64,000 bases of DNA from Brachypterus glaber (GCA_958510825.1 OY294054.1:10742019-10806018); one strand, 5' to 3'. Positions 40,301-46,754 are shown, counted from the stretch's first letter. Numbers and translations are program-made. Notes: a model not told the origin generated them from the sequence alone.

Positions 40301-41894
40301 AGCTTGGTATAAGCCCACTCATCGAGAGCGGTCTTTACCTGCTTCCTTGTAACACCCAATATAGGTGTTAAGGGGTTAAAAATAAAAGTAAAAATATTCA
40401 ACAATTTTGAAATAAATTCTTGTTTTATCTGTTTAAAAAAAATGTTAGATACTATGCTAGTCCAAAAGTCCAAATGATTTATTTTAAGTAAAAAAGTTTA
40501 TAAAATCATGTGCCTAAAAATTCTTATTTTTGGAGTCGATCGTTTGGAGTTATGGGCATTTGCACAGCAAAATGCATAGCCAGTCCAACTACGATCGTAC
40601 GAATATCTTGGTTGATTCCTCCGAATATGAAAAAAAAACGAAAATTGTAGTTTTGTATATTTATTAAATAGATATTGTCTCCAACAGAAAATAATAAAAT
40701 TTACTGAAAACTTTTCTTTATTCCAGGGAGTCTTCTTTTATAGTTTAGTGCAATGGACTCCAGTCAAATATTTGAACTACGAGTTTCCACTGTGGGCTCA
40801 TCTGTTTGGTTGGTTCACTGCATTAACCTCGATGCTGTGTATTCCTGGTTATATGGCGTACATTTGGTATGTTACACCAGGGGACAGAGAAACGGTAAGC
40901 AATTTATTAATTACAGATTAGGTACAGGGTGATCCAACTTTCAGTGCACAAGCCAATATTTCAGTAACGGCTGAAGAAAGAGTAACCGCAAAATTAGCCT
41001 CTTTTTCAAACATCTGTAACTTCGATTGGAATTGATAAAATGTAACGTATAAGGGCTCAAAATTTTTGTTTGGTCATGAACTTGTGCGAAAAACAAGATT
41101 TATTGTTTTAGAAGCTAAACATCCCCTTAAACAAAGGGTTAACTAGGGGTACTAGAATTAAATTTTATACATTTTATTAAACATAACTAACTGGATCCCT
41201 TTAACTCGATTTTCTTGAGATACTTTATGATTTACTACTTTTTTTGGTGCTTGGGGGGTAGTTTAACCCTCTTTCTGGGGTGGATTTTCATAGAATCCAA
41301 GGGTGATATCCTTTACGTGTTTTTTATGAAAAATTATGAAAAATGTGTTCTTTAAATACTTTGAATTGAATTTAAATTTTTAGGAAAAATCAAGTTCTAT
41401 GGGAGGTTAAACTTAAAAAAAAAAGAAAGTATCATTTTTATTTGTTTTTATTTCTTCGTTTCTCAAAAAAAGAAAATTAAAAAAAAATGTTGAAAAAAAA
41501 ATGAAAGAAGTATTATTTTTATTTTTTTTAAATTTTTTCGTTTCACGAAAAAAATAAAATTGAAAAAAAATTGTTGAAAAAATTTTTTTTTTGAAAATTT
41601 GTTTTATTTTTATTTTTTTTTTAATTTTTAGTTTTTCAAGAAATTGTTAAATTGTTTGTTTTTTCTTTTTTTTTATTTTATTTTTTAAGTATTTGGAAAA
41701 TGGAATATGCCACTGTGAATATTATACATATATACATATATTGTATAATAGAATGCATGTATCTTTAAGGCTTGATAACTTTATTTTTTTTATAGAAAAT
41801 TCGGTTGCTGGTGAGAATAGACGATGATGTGCAAACAGTGCGTGCGAAAATGCAAGCGGAAGCGACTGGTCAAAAATATACAGTGCCTGTATAA
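1534..41894 (+). CDS. Gat: Sodium/chloride-dependent GABA transporter (SLC6, Gat type), 9 coding exons, complete
   Basis: This plasma-membrane symporter would take up GABA with Na+ and Cl-, in insects mainly in glia. Coding exons are 1534-1924, 2327-2428, 14470-14653, 29150-29521, 33942-34066, 37021-37265, 38790-38993, 40727-40894 and 41796-41894. All introns are GT-AG and all phases agree (1,1,2,2,1,0,0,0), giving 1,890 bases and 629 residues, normal for the family. Seen directly: a polar cytoplasmic N-terminus, the TM1 block [26 protein letters not shown] in TM3, an extracellular loop with two cysteines and two N-glycosylation sites, [19 protein letters not shown] in the TM6-TM7 region, and [12 protein letters not shown] in TM8, which carries the Na2-site Asp/Ser type residues of the family. 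The start is the first in-frame ATG after an apparent UTR splice acceptor. No frameshift or missing core residue was seen. Subtype (GABA rather than another amino acid) rests on overall resemblance to insect Gat. Confidence 0.95.
2327..2428 (+). CDS. Gat: Gat exon 2 (TM3)
   Basis: This 102-base exon lies between TTTTTGCAG and GTAAAA. It reads [20 protein letters not shown] and on through a TM3 helix to the start of extracellular loop 2. The double tyrosine in NIYYIV corresponds to the substrate-binding tyrosine region of GABA transporters. It is too short to stand out as an ORF and was placed by phase and family continuity. Confidence 0.93.
2538..2951. mobile_element. Foldback element built of CGTGTTTTAGTC-type repeats, in Gat intron 2
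   Basis: The ends are inverted: CCCCAAGAAAATGGAAAAGA at the left against TCCATTATCTTTGGGG at the right. Near each end are copies of AACATGACTAAAAC or GTTTTAGTCGTGTT, and each half has its own small palindrome around GATGCGTCGTG or GGCGCGTCGTG. About 410 bp, non-coding. Confidence 0.65.
2961..3899. other. Gat intron 2, AT-rich, no gene seen
   Basis: No splice-compatible coding block was recognised. A weak inverted pair, GTTAACCCCTTCCGCTC near 3,681 and GGGAAGGGGTTGATAA near 3,810, suggests a decayed short element of about 140 bp. Confidence 0.4.
3900..4367 (+). repeat. Left half of a dispersed repeat interrupted by a LINE
   Basis: This stretch matches 27,590-28,120 in order, for example TGCTGCCTCTGCTGGTAA, ACTTTTTTAGA.AAATATTT and TAAAAAGTTTGAAACACC. 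The match resumes at 6,126 (TTTTCGTGGAGAT, TCTATACGTG.ATT) after the inserted LINE. Confidence 0.75.
4377..6116 (+). mobile_element. 5'-truncated non-LTR retrotransposon (RT plus RNase H, I-superfamily type)
   Basis: Translation shows the end of a reverse transcriptase: [20 protein letters not shown] and [12 protein letters not shown], where FADD is the catalytic box. Further on is a broken RNase H, with [10 protein letters not shown], then [19 protein letters not shown]. Frameshifts and stops separate these blocks, so the copy is dead. The 3' end is a TACTACTACTA tail. A 9-base direct repeat TTATTTTTT flanks it (4368-4376 and 6117-6125), which I take as the target-site duplication. About 1,740 bp. 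Its closest relative here is the 39,961-40,366 fragment. The exact clade (I, Loner, Outcast or similar) is unresolved. Confidence 0.88.
6126..7190. other. Right half of interrupted repeat, then AT-rich intron
   Basis: 6,126-6,230 continues the repeat that is intact at 28,130-28,230. From there to 7,190 the sequence is AT-rich intron of Gat with no recognised coding block. Confidence 0.5.
7191..8702. mobile_element. Large foldback element, arms about 600 bp, TA flanks
   Basis: GTCCAGGGATATGA at the left end is the reverse complement of TCATATCCCTGGAC at the right end, and TA lies outside both. Inward, the arms keep pairing over long stretches: GGCTCATCCAGAGGTCTGTC against GACAGACCTCTGGATGAGCC, and later AAAAAGTTGCGTCTTATA against its complement near 8,310. 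The unpaired centre is about 7,800-8,093. No transposase is present. TA flanks fit a Tc1/mariner-type mode of insertion, which is inference. Confidence 0.88.
8883..9021. repeat. Hairpin element, about 50 bp arms
   Basis: The arm TGAGCGTATAATAATTGCTA, TTAATCAATGAGGGTGA pairs with TCACCCGAATGATTAA, TAGCTATTATACGCGA. The loop contains CGAGCCGAAAGGCGAGTG. Non-coding. Confidence 0.7.
9090..9916. mobile_element. Near-complete palindrome centred at about 9,480
   Basis: Both strands read almost the same outward from the centre: GGTTATGCGCCATTTTGCGA on one side and CGCATAACCTTGAAAC on the other, on out to GCCAGAAAT at 9,090 and ATTTCTGGC ending at 9,916. Opposed ORFs of nearly equal sequence lie in the two arms; they are a by-product of the symmetry, not genes. 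Confidence 0.85.
9917..13429. other. Gat intron 2, AT-rich, short repeats only
   Basis: No coding exon was recognised. A direct repeat containing GATATCTCAAAAAAAGTCACTCTTGATAACTTG occurs near 11,769 and again, one base different, near 11,919. CCCCGGATGGAGTTTAACTC near 11,710 folds on itself through GGATGGAG/CTCCATCC. Confidence 0.5.
13430..13950. mobile_element. PIF/Harbinger-type MITE with TTA target duplications
   Basis: The terminal inverted repeats are AGGCGCCTTTTCACGGAGCA at the left and TGCTCCGTGAAAAGAAGCCT at the right, and pairing continues inward through TTGGTGCTATGCAA. TTA lies directly outside both ends (13427-13429 and 13951-13953), the 3-base duplication typical of PIF/Harbinger elements. 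521 bp, no transposase. A partial inner copy of the terminal motif lies near 13,840. Confidence 0.88.
14470..14653 (+). CDS. Gat: Gat exon 3 (extracellular loop 2)
   Basis: The exon follows CTATTTTAG and ends at GA|GTAAGT. It encodes [16 protein letters not shown], so the loop-2 cysteine pair is present, with N-glycosylation sequons NNT and NIT, ending at KEFWE. The intron before it is about 12 kb and the one after it about 14.5 kb; these hold most of the repeats in this gene. Confidence 0.95.
15255..15331. repeat. AT dinucleotide tract
   Basis: A run of (AT)n about 70 bases long, followed by A- and T-rich low-complexity sequence to about 15,475. It lies within a degenerate repeat that starts near 15,000 and contains CCGTCCGTCTGTCCG. 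Confidence 0.95.
15476..15545 (+). repeat. Dispersed repeat end, copy 1
   Basis: AATGCAATATACCATTTATT, then GTGAATAATATATAATGGAA, ATATCTTCACGGCTTGTTGT. Related copies are at 41,695-41,785 (same strand, diverged) and 52,686-52,760 (opposite strand). Probably one end of a mobile element. Confidence 0.65.
15546..17579. other. Gat intron 3, AT-rich, no gene seen
   Basis: No coding block was recognised. 17,340-17,415 resembles the right arm of the 42.1-42.9 kb foldback (AATATAATTTTCAAAGTTAT, TTCCACATTGTATA). Confidence 0.45.
17580..21012. repeat. Satellite-like array with a duplicated 1.63 kb higher-order unit
   Basis: The marker ATCGGAGATATTTGCCTGGA (or ATCGTAG variant) recurs at about 17,931, 18,587, 19,557, 20,211 and 20,735. 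Monomers are about 655 and 524 bases; the longer type carries an extra block with ACCAAGAGCGTTTTTGGGAG. The block from 17.6 to 19.25 kb repeats with near identity at an offset of 1,624-1,626 bases. The third monomer of the first block lacks its central part, with the break near 19,100 at ATTAAAGTTT/TTGATTCC. No coding potential. Confidence 0.92.
21167..21265 (+). repeat. Single diverged copy of the satellite's extra block
   Basis: GATAAACCAAGAGCGTTTTT through ACATTCGGTACATAAGTATG matches the extra block found in the long monomers at 18,180 and 19,805, outside the array and with several differences. Confidence 0.75.
22165..22208. repeat. TA tract at left edge of a GAGCTC-rich island
   Basis: An uninterrupted (TA)n tract just before CTTATGGCGTACAAGGTGAG. 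Confidence 0.9.
22675..22765. repeat. Minisatellite, about 25 bp unit
   Basis: Four copies of GTTCTCGGATGGGATCATTGA with small changes (one has GGGTGG, the last ends in GGCTCGGCTCGG). Confidence 0.85.
22896..23040. repeat. Tandem duplication of about 75 bp
   Basis: GAATACCTATAGCAAATAAG TTGGGCTCCTTAGTCACGTG is followed by a second copy starting near 22,970 with AATACCTTTAGCAGATAAG and the same TTGGGCTCCTTAGTCACGTG. Confidence 0.85.
23250..24230. repeat. 121 bp tandem array, 8 copies
   Basis: GATACCGATTTTGGTTCGAA recurs at 23,320, 23,443, 23,564, 23,683, 23,804, 23,926, 24,047 and 24,169, a period of 119-123. Each unit also has CGTCCGCCATATTGGCGCCG and ACGACCCCGAAAACCCCCT. The period is not a multiple of three, so the repeated peptides on the minus strand are an artefact. 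Confidence 0.95.
24231..25077. repeat. 131 bp tandem array, 7 copies
   Basis: CCAAATAAAGGGCGA recurs with starts at 24,237, 24,368, 24,500, 24,631, 24,762, 24,893 and 25,024, a strict 131-132 base period. Each unit has TGCGGCCATTCAGTGTAGGT and a GC-rich end such as GGCGCCCCCGCCGTCGCCCC. The array directly abuts the 121 bp array. Confidence 0.95.
25319..25365. repeat. TA tract at right edge of the island
   Basis: (TA)n with one G interruption, after TAACCGCTATCTGAG. Confidence 0.9.
25366..27589. other. Gat intron 3, AT-rich, no gene seen
   Basis: Low-complexity AT-rich sequence. CAGACAGACGTCCC near 26,540 and CAGGCAGATAGACAGACA near 27,025 resemble the GTCT-rich segments of dispersed repeats elsewhere in the window. 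No exon-like block was found. Confidence 0.4.
27590..28230 (+). repeat. Dispersed repeat, uninterrupted copy
   Basis: Aligns end to end with 3,900-4,376 plus 6,117-6,230 and so shows the pre-insertion state of the site where the LINE landed. Landmarks are AAAAGTTTGAAACACCTCAT, TGCTGCCTCTGCTGGTAACT and TTTTCGTGGAGATTTCC. Confidence 0.75.
28401..28624. mobile_element. Small inverted-repeat element, copy 1
   Basis: Starts TTTTCTACGACCTAGTTAGT and has the inverse GGTCGTAGGAAAA near 28,587. Between them are CCACCC, TGACAG and AGCTGATTTTACATAT, all shared with 56,691-56,926. Confidence 0.75.
28850..29000. repeat. GCGAACT-type degenerate minisatellite before Gat exon 4
   Basis: TTGCGAACTTA, ATGCGATATT, TTGCGAACTAA, CTGCGAACTAA, ATGCGACC, TTGCGAACTTA, GCGCGAACAAA and TTGCGAACTTT occur at roughly 15-25 base spacing, ending about 150 bases before exon 4. 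The overlapping ORFs on both strands come from this repetition. Confidence 0.7.
29150..29521 (+). CDS. Gat: Gat exon 4 (TM4-TM7)
   Basis: The exon follows CATTATAG and ends at AA|GTAAGT. It encodes [14 protein letters not shown], then the [20 protein letters not shown] and [19 protein letters not shown] helices, then [20 protein letters not shown], the region that carries Na+ and Cl- ligands in SLC6 proteins. At 372 bases it is the largest exon after exon 1. Confidence 0.96.
29797..32139. mobile_element. Inverted-repeat element, about 2.3 kb, TIRs about 120 bp, TA flanks
   Basis: Left CAGGGTTATTCAGAAATAAG against right CTTATTTCTGAATAACCCCG, with pairing continuing through GTTAAAAAATATGAAAA and TAAGGGAGCTACG to about 29,925 and 32,025. 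TA lies directly outside both ends. No transposase-like ORF. Diverged extra copies of the terminal sequence near 31,012 and 31,320 suggest internal rearrangement. Confidence 0.82.
31500..32010. repeat. CAAGAATTGTC-type quasi-palindromic repeat region
   Basis: Dozens of variants of CAAGATTCTTG, CTTGACAA and TTGTCAAGA occur on both strands through this stretch, inside the 29.8-32.1 kb element. There is no fixed period. Confidence 0.7.
33030..33610. repeat. Diverged direct duplication before Gat exon 5
   Basis: CTGAGGTATATACACTATT followed by TTGCACGACC occurs near 33,054 and 33,387. The sequences after each copy are alike (GATATCCGTGAATCGC against GATGCCTGTGAATCAA, then a T-rich run and a GACA/GTCAG motif). 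Unit about 330 bases. Confidence 0.65.
33942..34066 (+). CDS. Gat: Gat exon 5 (TM7 end, loop 4)
   Basis: The exon lies between CATATTTTAG and CAG|GTAATT. It encodes [20 protein letters not shown], then [20 protein letters not shown], the conserved segment leading into extracellular loop 4. Both boundary phases match the neighbouring exons. Confidence 0.95.
34170..35236. mobile_element. Inverted-repeat element with an inserted second copy of its ends
   Basis: CGTCGGCTTACAAGTAAAAG GCACTAAGTC at the left pairs with GACTTAGTGCTCTTTACTTG TAAGCCGACG at the right. ATAT-type sequence flanks both. The right-end sequence also occurs at 34,956-34,986, followed at once by a left-end-like ACAAGTAAAAGGCACTAAGT, so two elements lie back to back. 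Confidence 0.8.
35237..37020. other. Gat intron 5, AT-rich, no gene seen
   Basis: No recognised coding or structured feature apart from a short TA run near 36,620. Confidence 0.4.
37021..37265 (+). CDS. Gat: Gat exon 6 (TM8-TM9)
   Basis: The exon lies between TATATTTCAG and CAG|GTAAGG. It encodes [20 protein letters not shown], a helix, then [20 protein letters not shown] (TM8 and the start of the intracellular loop), RKRKEIFIA and the next helix. It ends in phase 0. Confidence 0.96.
37547..37603 (-). mobile_element. SINE 3' fragment
   Basis: GTCCAGGACTTGTG.GGCTAG, TAGTAGAGGG and CTTTAATTGACTTTCGAACC match the SINE at 53,490-53,555 in the same orientation. The tRNA-like head is missing. Confidence 0.7.
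38083..38226. repeat. Hairpin element with CGTCGGAAAGT arms
   Basis: GGTTTAGACCGTGTAAATAG, TTTTTACTTTCCGGCGTTT pairs with AAACGTCGGAAAGTGAAAA, ACACAGTCTAAACC. The loop contains GAAGATGTCTTTAGCAGTAA. Confidence 0.75.
38790..38993 (+). CDS. Gat: Gat exon 7 (TM10-TM11)
   Basis: The exon lies between TTTTTCAAG and ATA|GTAAGT. It is 204 bases (68 codons) and encodes [40 protein letters not shown] and the start of TM11. The GGMYVFQ.DSYA.SG segment is strongly conserved in SLC6. Confidence 0.96.
39740..39956. mobile_element. piggyBac-type MITE (TTAA target), split at its right edge by a LINE
   Basis: Left TTAA|CCCCTTGACGCAC and right GTGCGTTAAGGGG are inverted repeats beginning with CCC next to TTAA, as in piggyBac-derived MITEs. 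The right-hand TTAA is now at 40,376-40,379, beyond an inserted LINE. Inside are two direct copies of GGGTAMGCGGAAAAGARCCA (39,821 and 39,896). Confidence 0.8.
39961..40366 (-). mobile_element. 5'-truncated LINE 3' end, same family as 4,377-6,116
   Basis: The reverse strand encodes [18 protein letters not shown] and TGHCKLK, as in the 4.4-6.1 kb copy, and continues through the same untranslated end with a (TAC)n tail at 39,961. A 12-base target duplication GTTAAGGGGTTA flanks it (39,949-39,960 and 40,367-40,378). Confidence 0.9.
40727..40894 (+). CDS. Gat: Gat exon 8 (TM11-TM12)
   Basis: The exon lies between TTATTCCAG and ACG|GTAAGC. It is 56 codons, encoding [22 protein letters not shown]12 ([20 protein letters not shown]) and VTPGDRET. 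It is not visible as an ATG-started ORF and was placed by phase and family order. Confidence 0.95.
40920..41790. other. Gat intron 8: repeat fragment and low-complexity A/T tracts
   Basis: It starts with TACAGGGTGATCCAACTTTC, typical of an element end, followed by long poly-A and poly-T mixed tracts at 41,405-41,690. A diverged copy of the repeat end seen at 15,476 occupies about 41,695-41,785 (GGCTTGATAA), next to the exon 9 acceptor. Confidence 0.5.
41796..41894 (+). CDS. Gat: Gat exon 9 (C-terminal tail, stop)
   Basis: The exon follows TTTTTTTATAG and ends at TAA. It encodes a 32-residue cytoplasmic tail, [12 protein letters not shown] through GQKYTVPV. The hydrophobic end TVPV could bind a PDZ-type partner, but this is inference only. 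A dispersed repeat ends only about 10-20 bases before the acceptor. Confidence 0.92.
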   Translation, partial: KIRLLVRIDDDVQTVRAKMQAEATGQKYTVPV

Positions 41895-41904
41895 AATAAT
41901 CCTT

Positions 41905-41910
41905 AATAAA
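41905..41910 (+). terminator. Gat: Candidate polyadenylation hexamer AATAAA for Gat
   Basis: An exact AATAAA begins 11 bases after the stop codon. It is very close for a 3' UTR, and further AATAAA copies downstream (for example near 43,318) could be used instead. Confidence 0.35.
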
Positions 41911-42107
41911 AAAAAAATCGGTGTGTTTAAATTGTCGTGTTCATTAAAATGTGTGCTGTAGAAAACAAACTTTTGTAAGTTTTTTTTTTAATTAATTTAA
42001 ACATTTTTATACTTTAATTAATATCTCATATTTGATTAAAATAGATTATGAATATATTTTAATTAATAACTATTATTTAATTAGTACCTATACTATACAC
42101 TGTATAA

Positions 42108-42872
42108 TATACAGTGTGGCATTTTCAAAATGATAAAATTTTGTAACTCTGAAAATAATATTTTTTTAAAAATTTATTGTACAGGTCGATTTTTATTTTA
42201 AGCCGAACATCTTGTAGTTTTACTCTCATGAGTATCTTCGTAACCTTTTGCCGCCAAGGGACGCCATCTTTAAAATTTTAAATATGACTATCAATTAATT
42301 CTTTTTTTTACGTTTTTTTAATCTGCTTTGAACAGTCTTTTGCTTTTGCAAATTGGATCAGCGGTTTTTTTGATTTATTCGACATTTCTTTCTTTCAAAT
42401 TGATAACTTCAATTAACTTAATTTTCGTATTTATAAGAAAAAAAATTCTAGAAAATCCTTTTACTTAAAAATAAAAAATTGTAGAAAATAAGAATCGAAT
42501 ATCAAAAAATAATACAATAAGGTCTTATAAGTCATATATCATCTCCCAAAAGTTCTCGCATTTCATTAAAGACTTCAACAAAAAGAAATAAATGTCGAAT
42601 AACTCGAGAAACCTGATCCAATTTTTAAAAACTAAGTATTGTTGAAACCAAAATCAAAAAACTTTTTTAATGAAGGATCATTTCACATATAGCCCTATTT
42701 AAACTTTTAAAGATGGCACTCCTTAACTGCAGAAGGTTATGACAGCACTTATGTAAGAAAACAAAAGATATCACGGTCAAAATTAAAATCAACCTGTCCG
42801 AGAAATTTTTCTAAAAAATATAATTTTCAGAGTTATCAAAATTCATCCATTTTGAAGATTCCACATTGTATA
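42108..42872. mobile_element. Foldback element just downstream of Gat
   Basis: TATACAGTGTGGCATTTTCA pairs with GAAGATTCCACATTGTATA; inward, GTAACTCTGAAAATAAT pairs with ATAATTTTCAGAGTTAT, and ACAGGTCGATTTTTATTTTA with TAAAATCAACCTGT. Both halves also contain the conserved GATGGC.CTCC.TAA-type segment. Non-coding. Confidence 0.75.
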
Positions 42873-44790
42873 CAGATCTTTTAAAATTTTACTGAACAGG
42901 CGGAATCAAAACAGAAGTCCAAGATTAATTTGTTTGAATTAGTAAAATTTTAAAATATCGATGAATGTTATGACTATGGGTCATTTTTATAAGAAGTACA
43001 ATTTTATTATCATGATATTTTTTATAAAAATGACCCATATTATATAGTATTTTAGAATTTAAGATAGTATTTTAGACAGTAATTGTATAAACTGTTAAGG
43101 TATTCTAATTATTATTCTTATATATTATTCTTAAACACAAAATATCTTGGTTGTAAATTAATATTATCATTATTATACTGGGAATACCCTAGTAAGACTT
43201 CTTACTTAGGTCCTAGTCATTATATTAAATTTAAGTTAACTAATAAGTTACCTATTTGTTATTTTTTAATTTGTTATTATCTTAATTTAGTAATACGATT
43301 AGAATATGGTTAGGTGAAATAAAGGGGTATTTTTTTTGATTGTTTACATGTATCAAATAACATAAAATAATAGGTCTTTATGAAATTTGTTTCTTTTTTC
43401 ATTATTGTTTAACAAAAGTGACCAAAGAAATCTAAGTCTTCCATAAAGTTTTCTAATGTACCATTAATACACATAAAAAACATACTTTAAATTGACTATA
43501 CTATGTATATAAACGAAAGAATATGTTATTTTTAATTTAAGAAAATCGTATTGTATATAAATACATGTAAATCAAACATACGTTATTATTAATTTGACTT
43601 TACCATATCGCCAATTTGATGATAATAATAATATGAATGATCAAAGCGACTAGGTATATTTAGTCAATTTAATTATAAGAATTTCTTAAATTTAAAACAA
43701 GTTATTTAGTGTTTGTATGTTCATACTATATTTAATTCAACTATACGTTTTTCTATGTGCAATTTAAATGTGTGTAGTTTTTTGTCATAGCAAACTATTA
43801 TCTTATTATTTATATTATTTGTTTTTAAATTAGTTATATAATCATTCAATTTAACTTACTTCATTTATAGTTTACTTTTAGATTATTATTAATGTACAAT
43901 TTTCGTATAAATTAGAATTAAACTTTATATTTTAAATATAATTATTTAATAATCATTAATTAATAAGTTGCTTGCTTCCAACAAATATATGTAATGGACA
44001 ATAATAACCTAATTGTACTTGTAATTTTATAATAATGCTTGTAGTCAAAAAGTAGGGCCATACCGGTAGTTCTACTTAAGATGCATCAACGTAAGGTTAA
44101 ACAAATTAAACTGGTTTATTAAACCATATAATATAGTTAATTAAATTCTGGATTGGATTTAACAATATCGTGTTGTTGGTTTAAACATATAATGATTAAT
44201 GTAACTATAAAATGTGGTTTAATCCACTATAACTTATGTTCCCATATCTACAACTATTCAGAAAATTCTTGGATACAGGACCATAGGCTATAGTTTATTC
44301 AACTATTATATAGTTAAAGTAAGCATAGTATAATTAAATAACATACCATACAATTTTGTTAAATGTAAATAAACCAATAAAAAAATTATTTATCTGACTG
44401 AAGAATATTTTAAACGAATTCTTCTTTCTGAGTTAATACAAAAAAAAAATAATTTATTTTTAAAAGTCTGTCTACTTAGTAAGTATTACTTATATCACTT
44501 TCATAATTATTTTCAAAAATAAAGACCGATTCATTTTAGGTGAGACAGCCGGTATAATTACATGTAATTTATGTTAAATAAAAGACAAATAAATTGTGTA
44601 AAATAATATTAGCATATTTTATTAAATTTCCTTTGTAGCAAAGCAAAAATAAATTGGATATAATTTGGGACACTACTTTAAAACCATTATGTCATTAAAT
44701 ATGAATATGTATATTTACTTAGGTTACTGCTCAATAAGCAAGTAAATTTAGTACGTTACTTCCGTATTAGTCCAGTCAAATAATAATAAT
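42873..44790. other. Intergenic, strongly AT-rich, no gene seen
   Basis: AT-rich sequence between the end of Gat and the REL-type LINE. It may contain part of the Gat 3' UTR; AATAAA occurs near 43,318. No structured element was recognised. Confidence 0.4.
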
Positions 44791-46320
44791 AGAAGTAGAC
44801 TTCGGCGAGGACGCGCAGCTTGTGGACGGAAGCATCCTACATCATTTGGATGCCGGAGAGACGTACACCTACCTGGGTGTCGAACAACGACAAACCCAGA
44901 AAGTAAGAACTGTTAAAGACGCTCTCCGCAGCAAGTACAGACATCGGCTCAGACAAATCTGGTCATCAGAATTGTCTGGAATAAATAAGGTGTCTGCCAC
45001 AAATATGCTTGCTGTTCCGATCCTACTTTTCTCCTTCGGGGTTATTAAGTGGACAGTAAATGAGCTGCGCCAACTCGACGTAAGTACTCGCAAGCTTATG
45101 CACCTCTATAGAAGCTTGCATCCAAAATCGTCCGTTCCACGACTGTACCTCCCACGAAATCGAGGTGGTCGTGGACTCTTATGTTTGGAGTATCTCCACA
45201 ATAGAGTGGCTTTGAATACAGCCTGTAATGTCATTAGGAGCAGAGATCCTCTGCTACGCATGGTACATGACCATGAAGAAGCAGGAGCTGGAGCCTTTAT
45301 ATTTAGGGCGGCAACGAGAGCAGCCGATGAACTTGGTCTCATTTTCGACATTGAAAGGGAAACCCAAAACTCTGTCACTGAGTTGGGTCCCGTTCAATTA
45401 AAAGCCTACATAAAATCTGCCGAGCATTCAATGCAGACGCATCTGGATAAGCCAATGCATGGAATCTTCTTTAAAACCATAGAAGACCTTGGCTTATCTA
45501 AAAAATTGACTTTTGCTTTCCTAAAGTCAAGTGGGCTGAAGTCGGAGACCGAGGGATTCATTCTTGCTTGTCAAGTGGCGTTTTTAATACATTGGTTTAC
45601 CGAAGCCGCGTTATGGGTATACAGATACCTGATATTAACTGCAGGGCCTGTCGGAAAGAGCCAGAGACCATCATGCATTTGTTATCTGCATGTTCAACAT
45701 ATGCGGTCTCGGCATATATCCATAGACATAACACGGCCTTACGAGTACTGTATTTCTTTCTCAGGCACTCGCATGGGTTAGACGAAACGCCAATGCTCGA
45801 GCCGATATTGAGTCCGTGGTGGAGAATGATAGTTGTCGCATTTATTGGAACTATCCATTCCCCACCCTTAGGCAAATACGTGCCAATAAGCCAGATCTTG
45901 TTCTCATCGATCATAAATCCAAATCAATGTTCGTTATCGAATTTTGGCTCCAGCCGAGAAGAACATTGTTTTGAAGGAGGAGAACAAACGGACAAAATAT
46001 CAGGAACTATTATTTCAGCTCAACAGACTATATTCAGGCCACTCTATAAAACTGGTGGTGCTAATTATTGTATCCCTCGGTGGTACAAACGGTAGCTTGC
46101 TCTCTGCCTTGAAGACCATACCGGCGTGTCGCGATTCGGCTGAATTTTTAGCCTGTCGCATGCAGAAAGCAGTTATCCTTGGGTACCCAAATCTGCTCAG
46201 AGCACATGGAAATCGATCCCAATAGCGGCTTACTCCATGGACATGGAGAAAGCTATTGGTCTTTCTCAGCTCGTCGCCTCGTAGGTGTCGGAACGCGAGG
46301 TGGCCTGACTGGTTTTATTT
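44791..46320 (+). mobile_element. REL-type non-LTR retrotransposon, 3' half, frameshifted
   Basis: The first frame (44,822-45,579) covers the region after the RT palm: TYTYLGVEQRQTQKVRTVKD, SATNMLAVPILLFSFGVIKW, YRSLHPKSSVPRLYLPRNRG, AFLKSSGLKSETEGFILACQ. A frame change near 45,575 leads to QIPDINCRACRKEPETIMHL with a C..C...H....C finger. A further change near 45,785 restores NKPDLVLIDHKSKSMFVIEF, a PD-(D/E)XK endonuclease core, and another leads to KRTKYQELLFQLNRLY and GRMQKAV-like CRMQKAVILG. At least three frame changes show the copy is dead. 5'-truncated; AAT-rich sequence lies at both ends. It belongs with R2/R4-like elements that carry a restriction-enzyme-like endonuclease; exact clade unresolved. 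Confidence 0.87.
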
Positions 46321-46335
46321 CAATAATAACAATAA

Positions 46336-46366
<31 letters not shown>

Positions 46367-46372
46367 AATAAG
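46321..46372 (+). repeat. AAT microsatellite, LINE 3' tail
   Basis: (AATAAT)n with a few interruptions directly after the LINE; probably its tail or expanded from it. Confidence 0.85.
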
Positions 46373-46516
46373 ATATCTATCTTAAATAAAAAAAGAAAAT
46401 ATAGATCAGAAAATTTCCTTTTCTTATTTAAAAACTGGTTTGTTATATCCTGAAATGCGAACGAAAAATTATGATAGACATCCTAAGAAATCCTGTAACA
46501 GATAGATGCCGTAAAT

Positions 46517-46735
46517 ACTGTTGGGGAAACAATTAAGCATGTAACTAGTAGTTGTCTTAATTTAGCCAATGATGCATATTTAGGAAGACATAATAAAATG
46601 GCTGGAATTGTACACCAACCAGCTGCTCATAAAAATGAATTAATTAATACCAAAGTCCCTTATAAATATATTCCTGAAAAGGTTTTGGAAAATCAAGACT
46701 TGGTTCTATATTGGGATCAACCAATAATTGGGCTA
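46517..46735 (+). mobile_element. C-terminal fragment of a second retroelement
   Basis: One open frame reads SSCLNLANDAYLGRHNKMAG, IVHQPAAHKNELINTKVPYK and YIPEKVLENQDLVLYWDQP, the C-terminal signature of an insect non-LTR element family distinct from the neighbour at 44.8-46.3 kb. The rest of the element is absent. Confidence 0.75.
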
Positions 46736-46754
46736 TTTATCTATTTATCTATTT

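Noticed and set aside
43083..43313. 76-codon plus-strand ORF
   Set aside because: It is AT-driven composition (Tyr, Leu, Ile, Ser rich) in an intergenic stretch with no homology or context.
44869..45914. Minus-strand ORFs opposite the REL-type LINE
   Set aside because: They are antisense shadows of the plus-strand retroelement frames.
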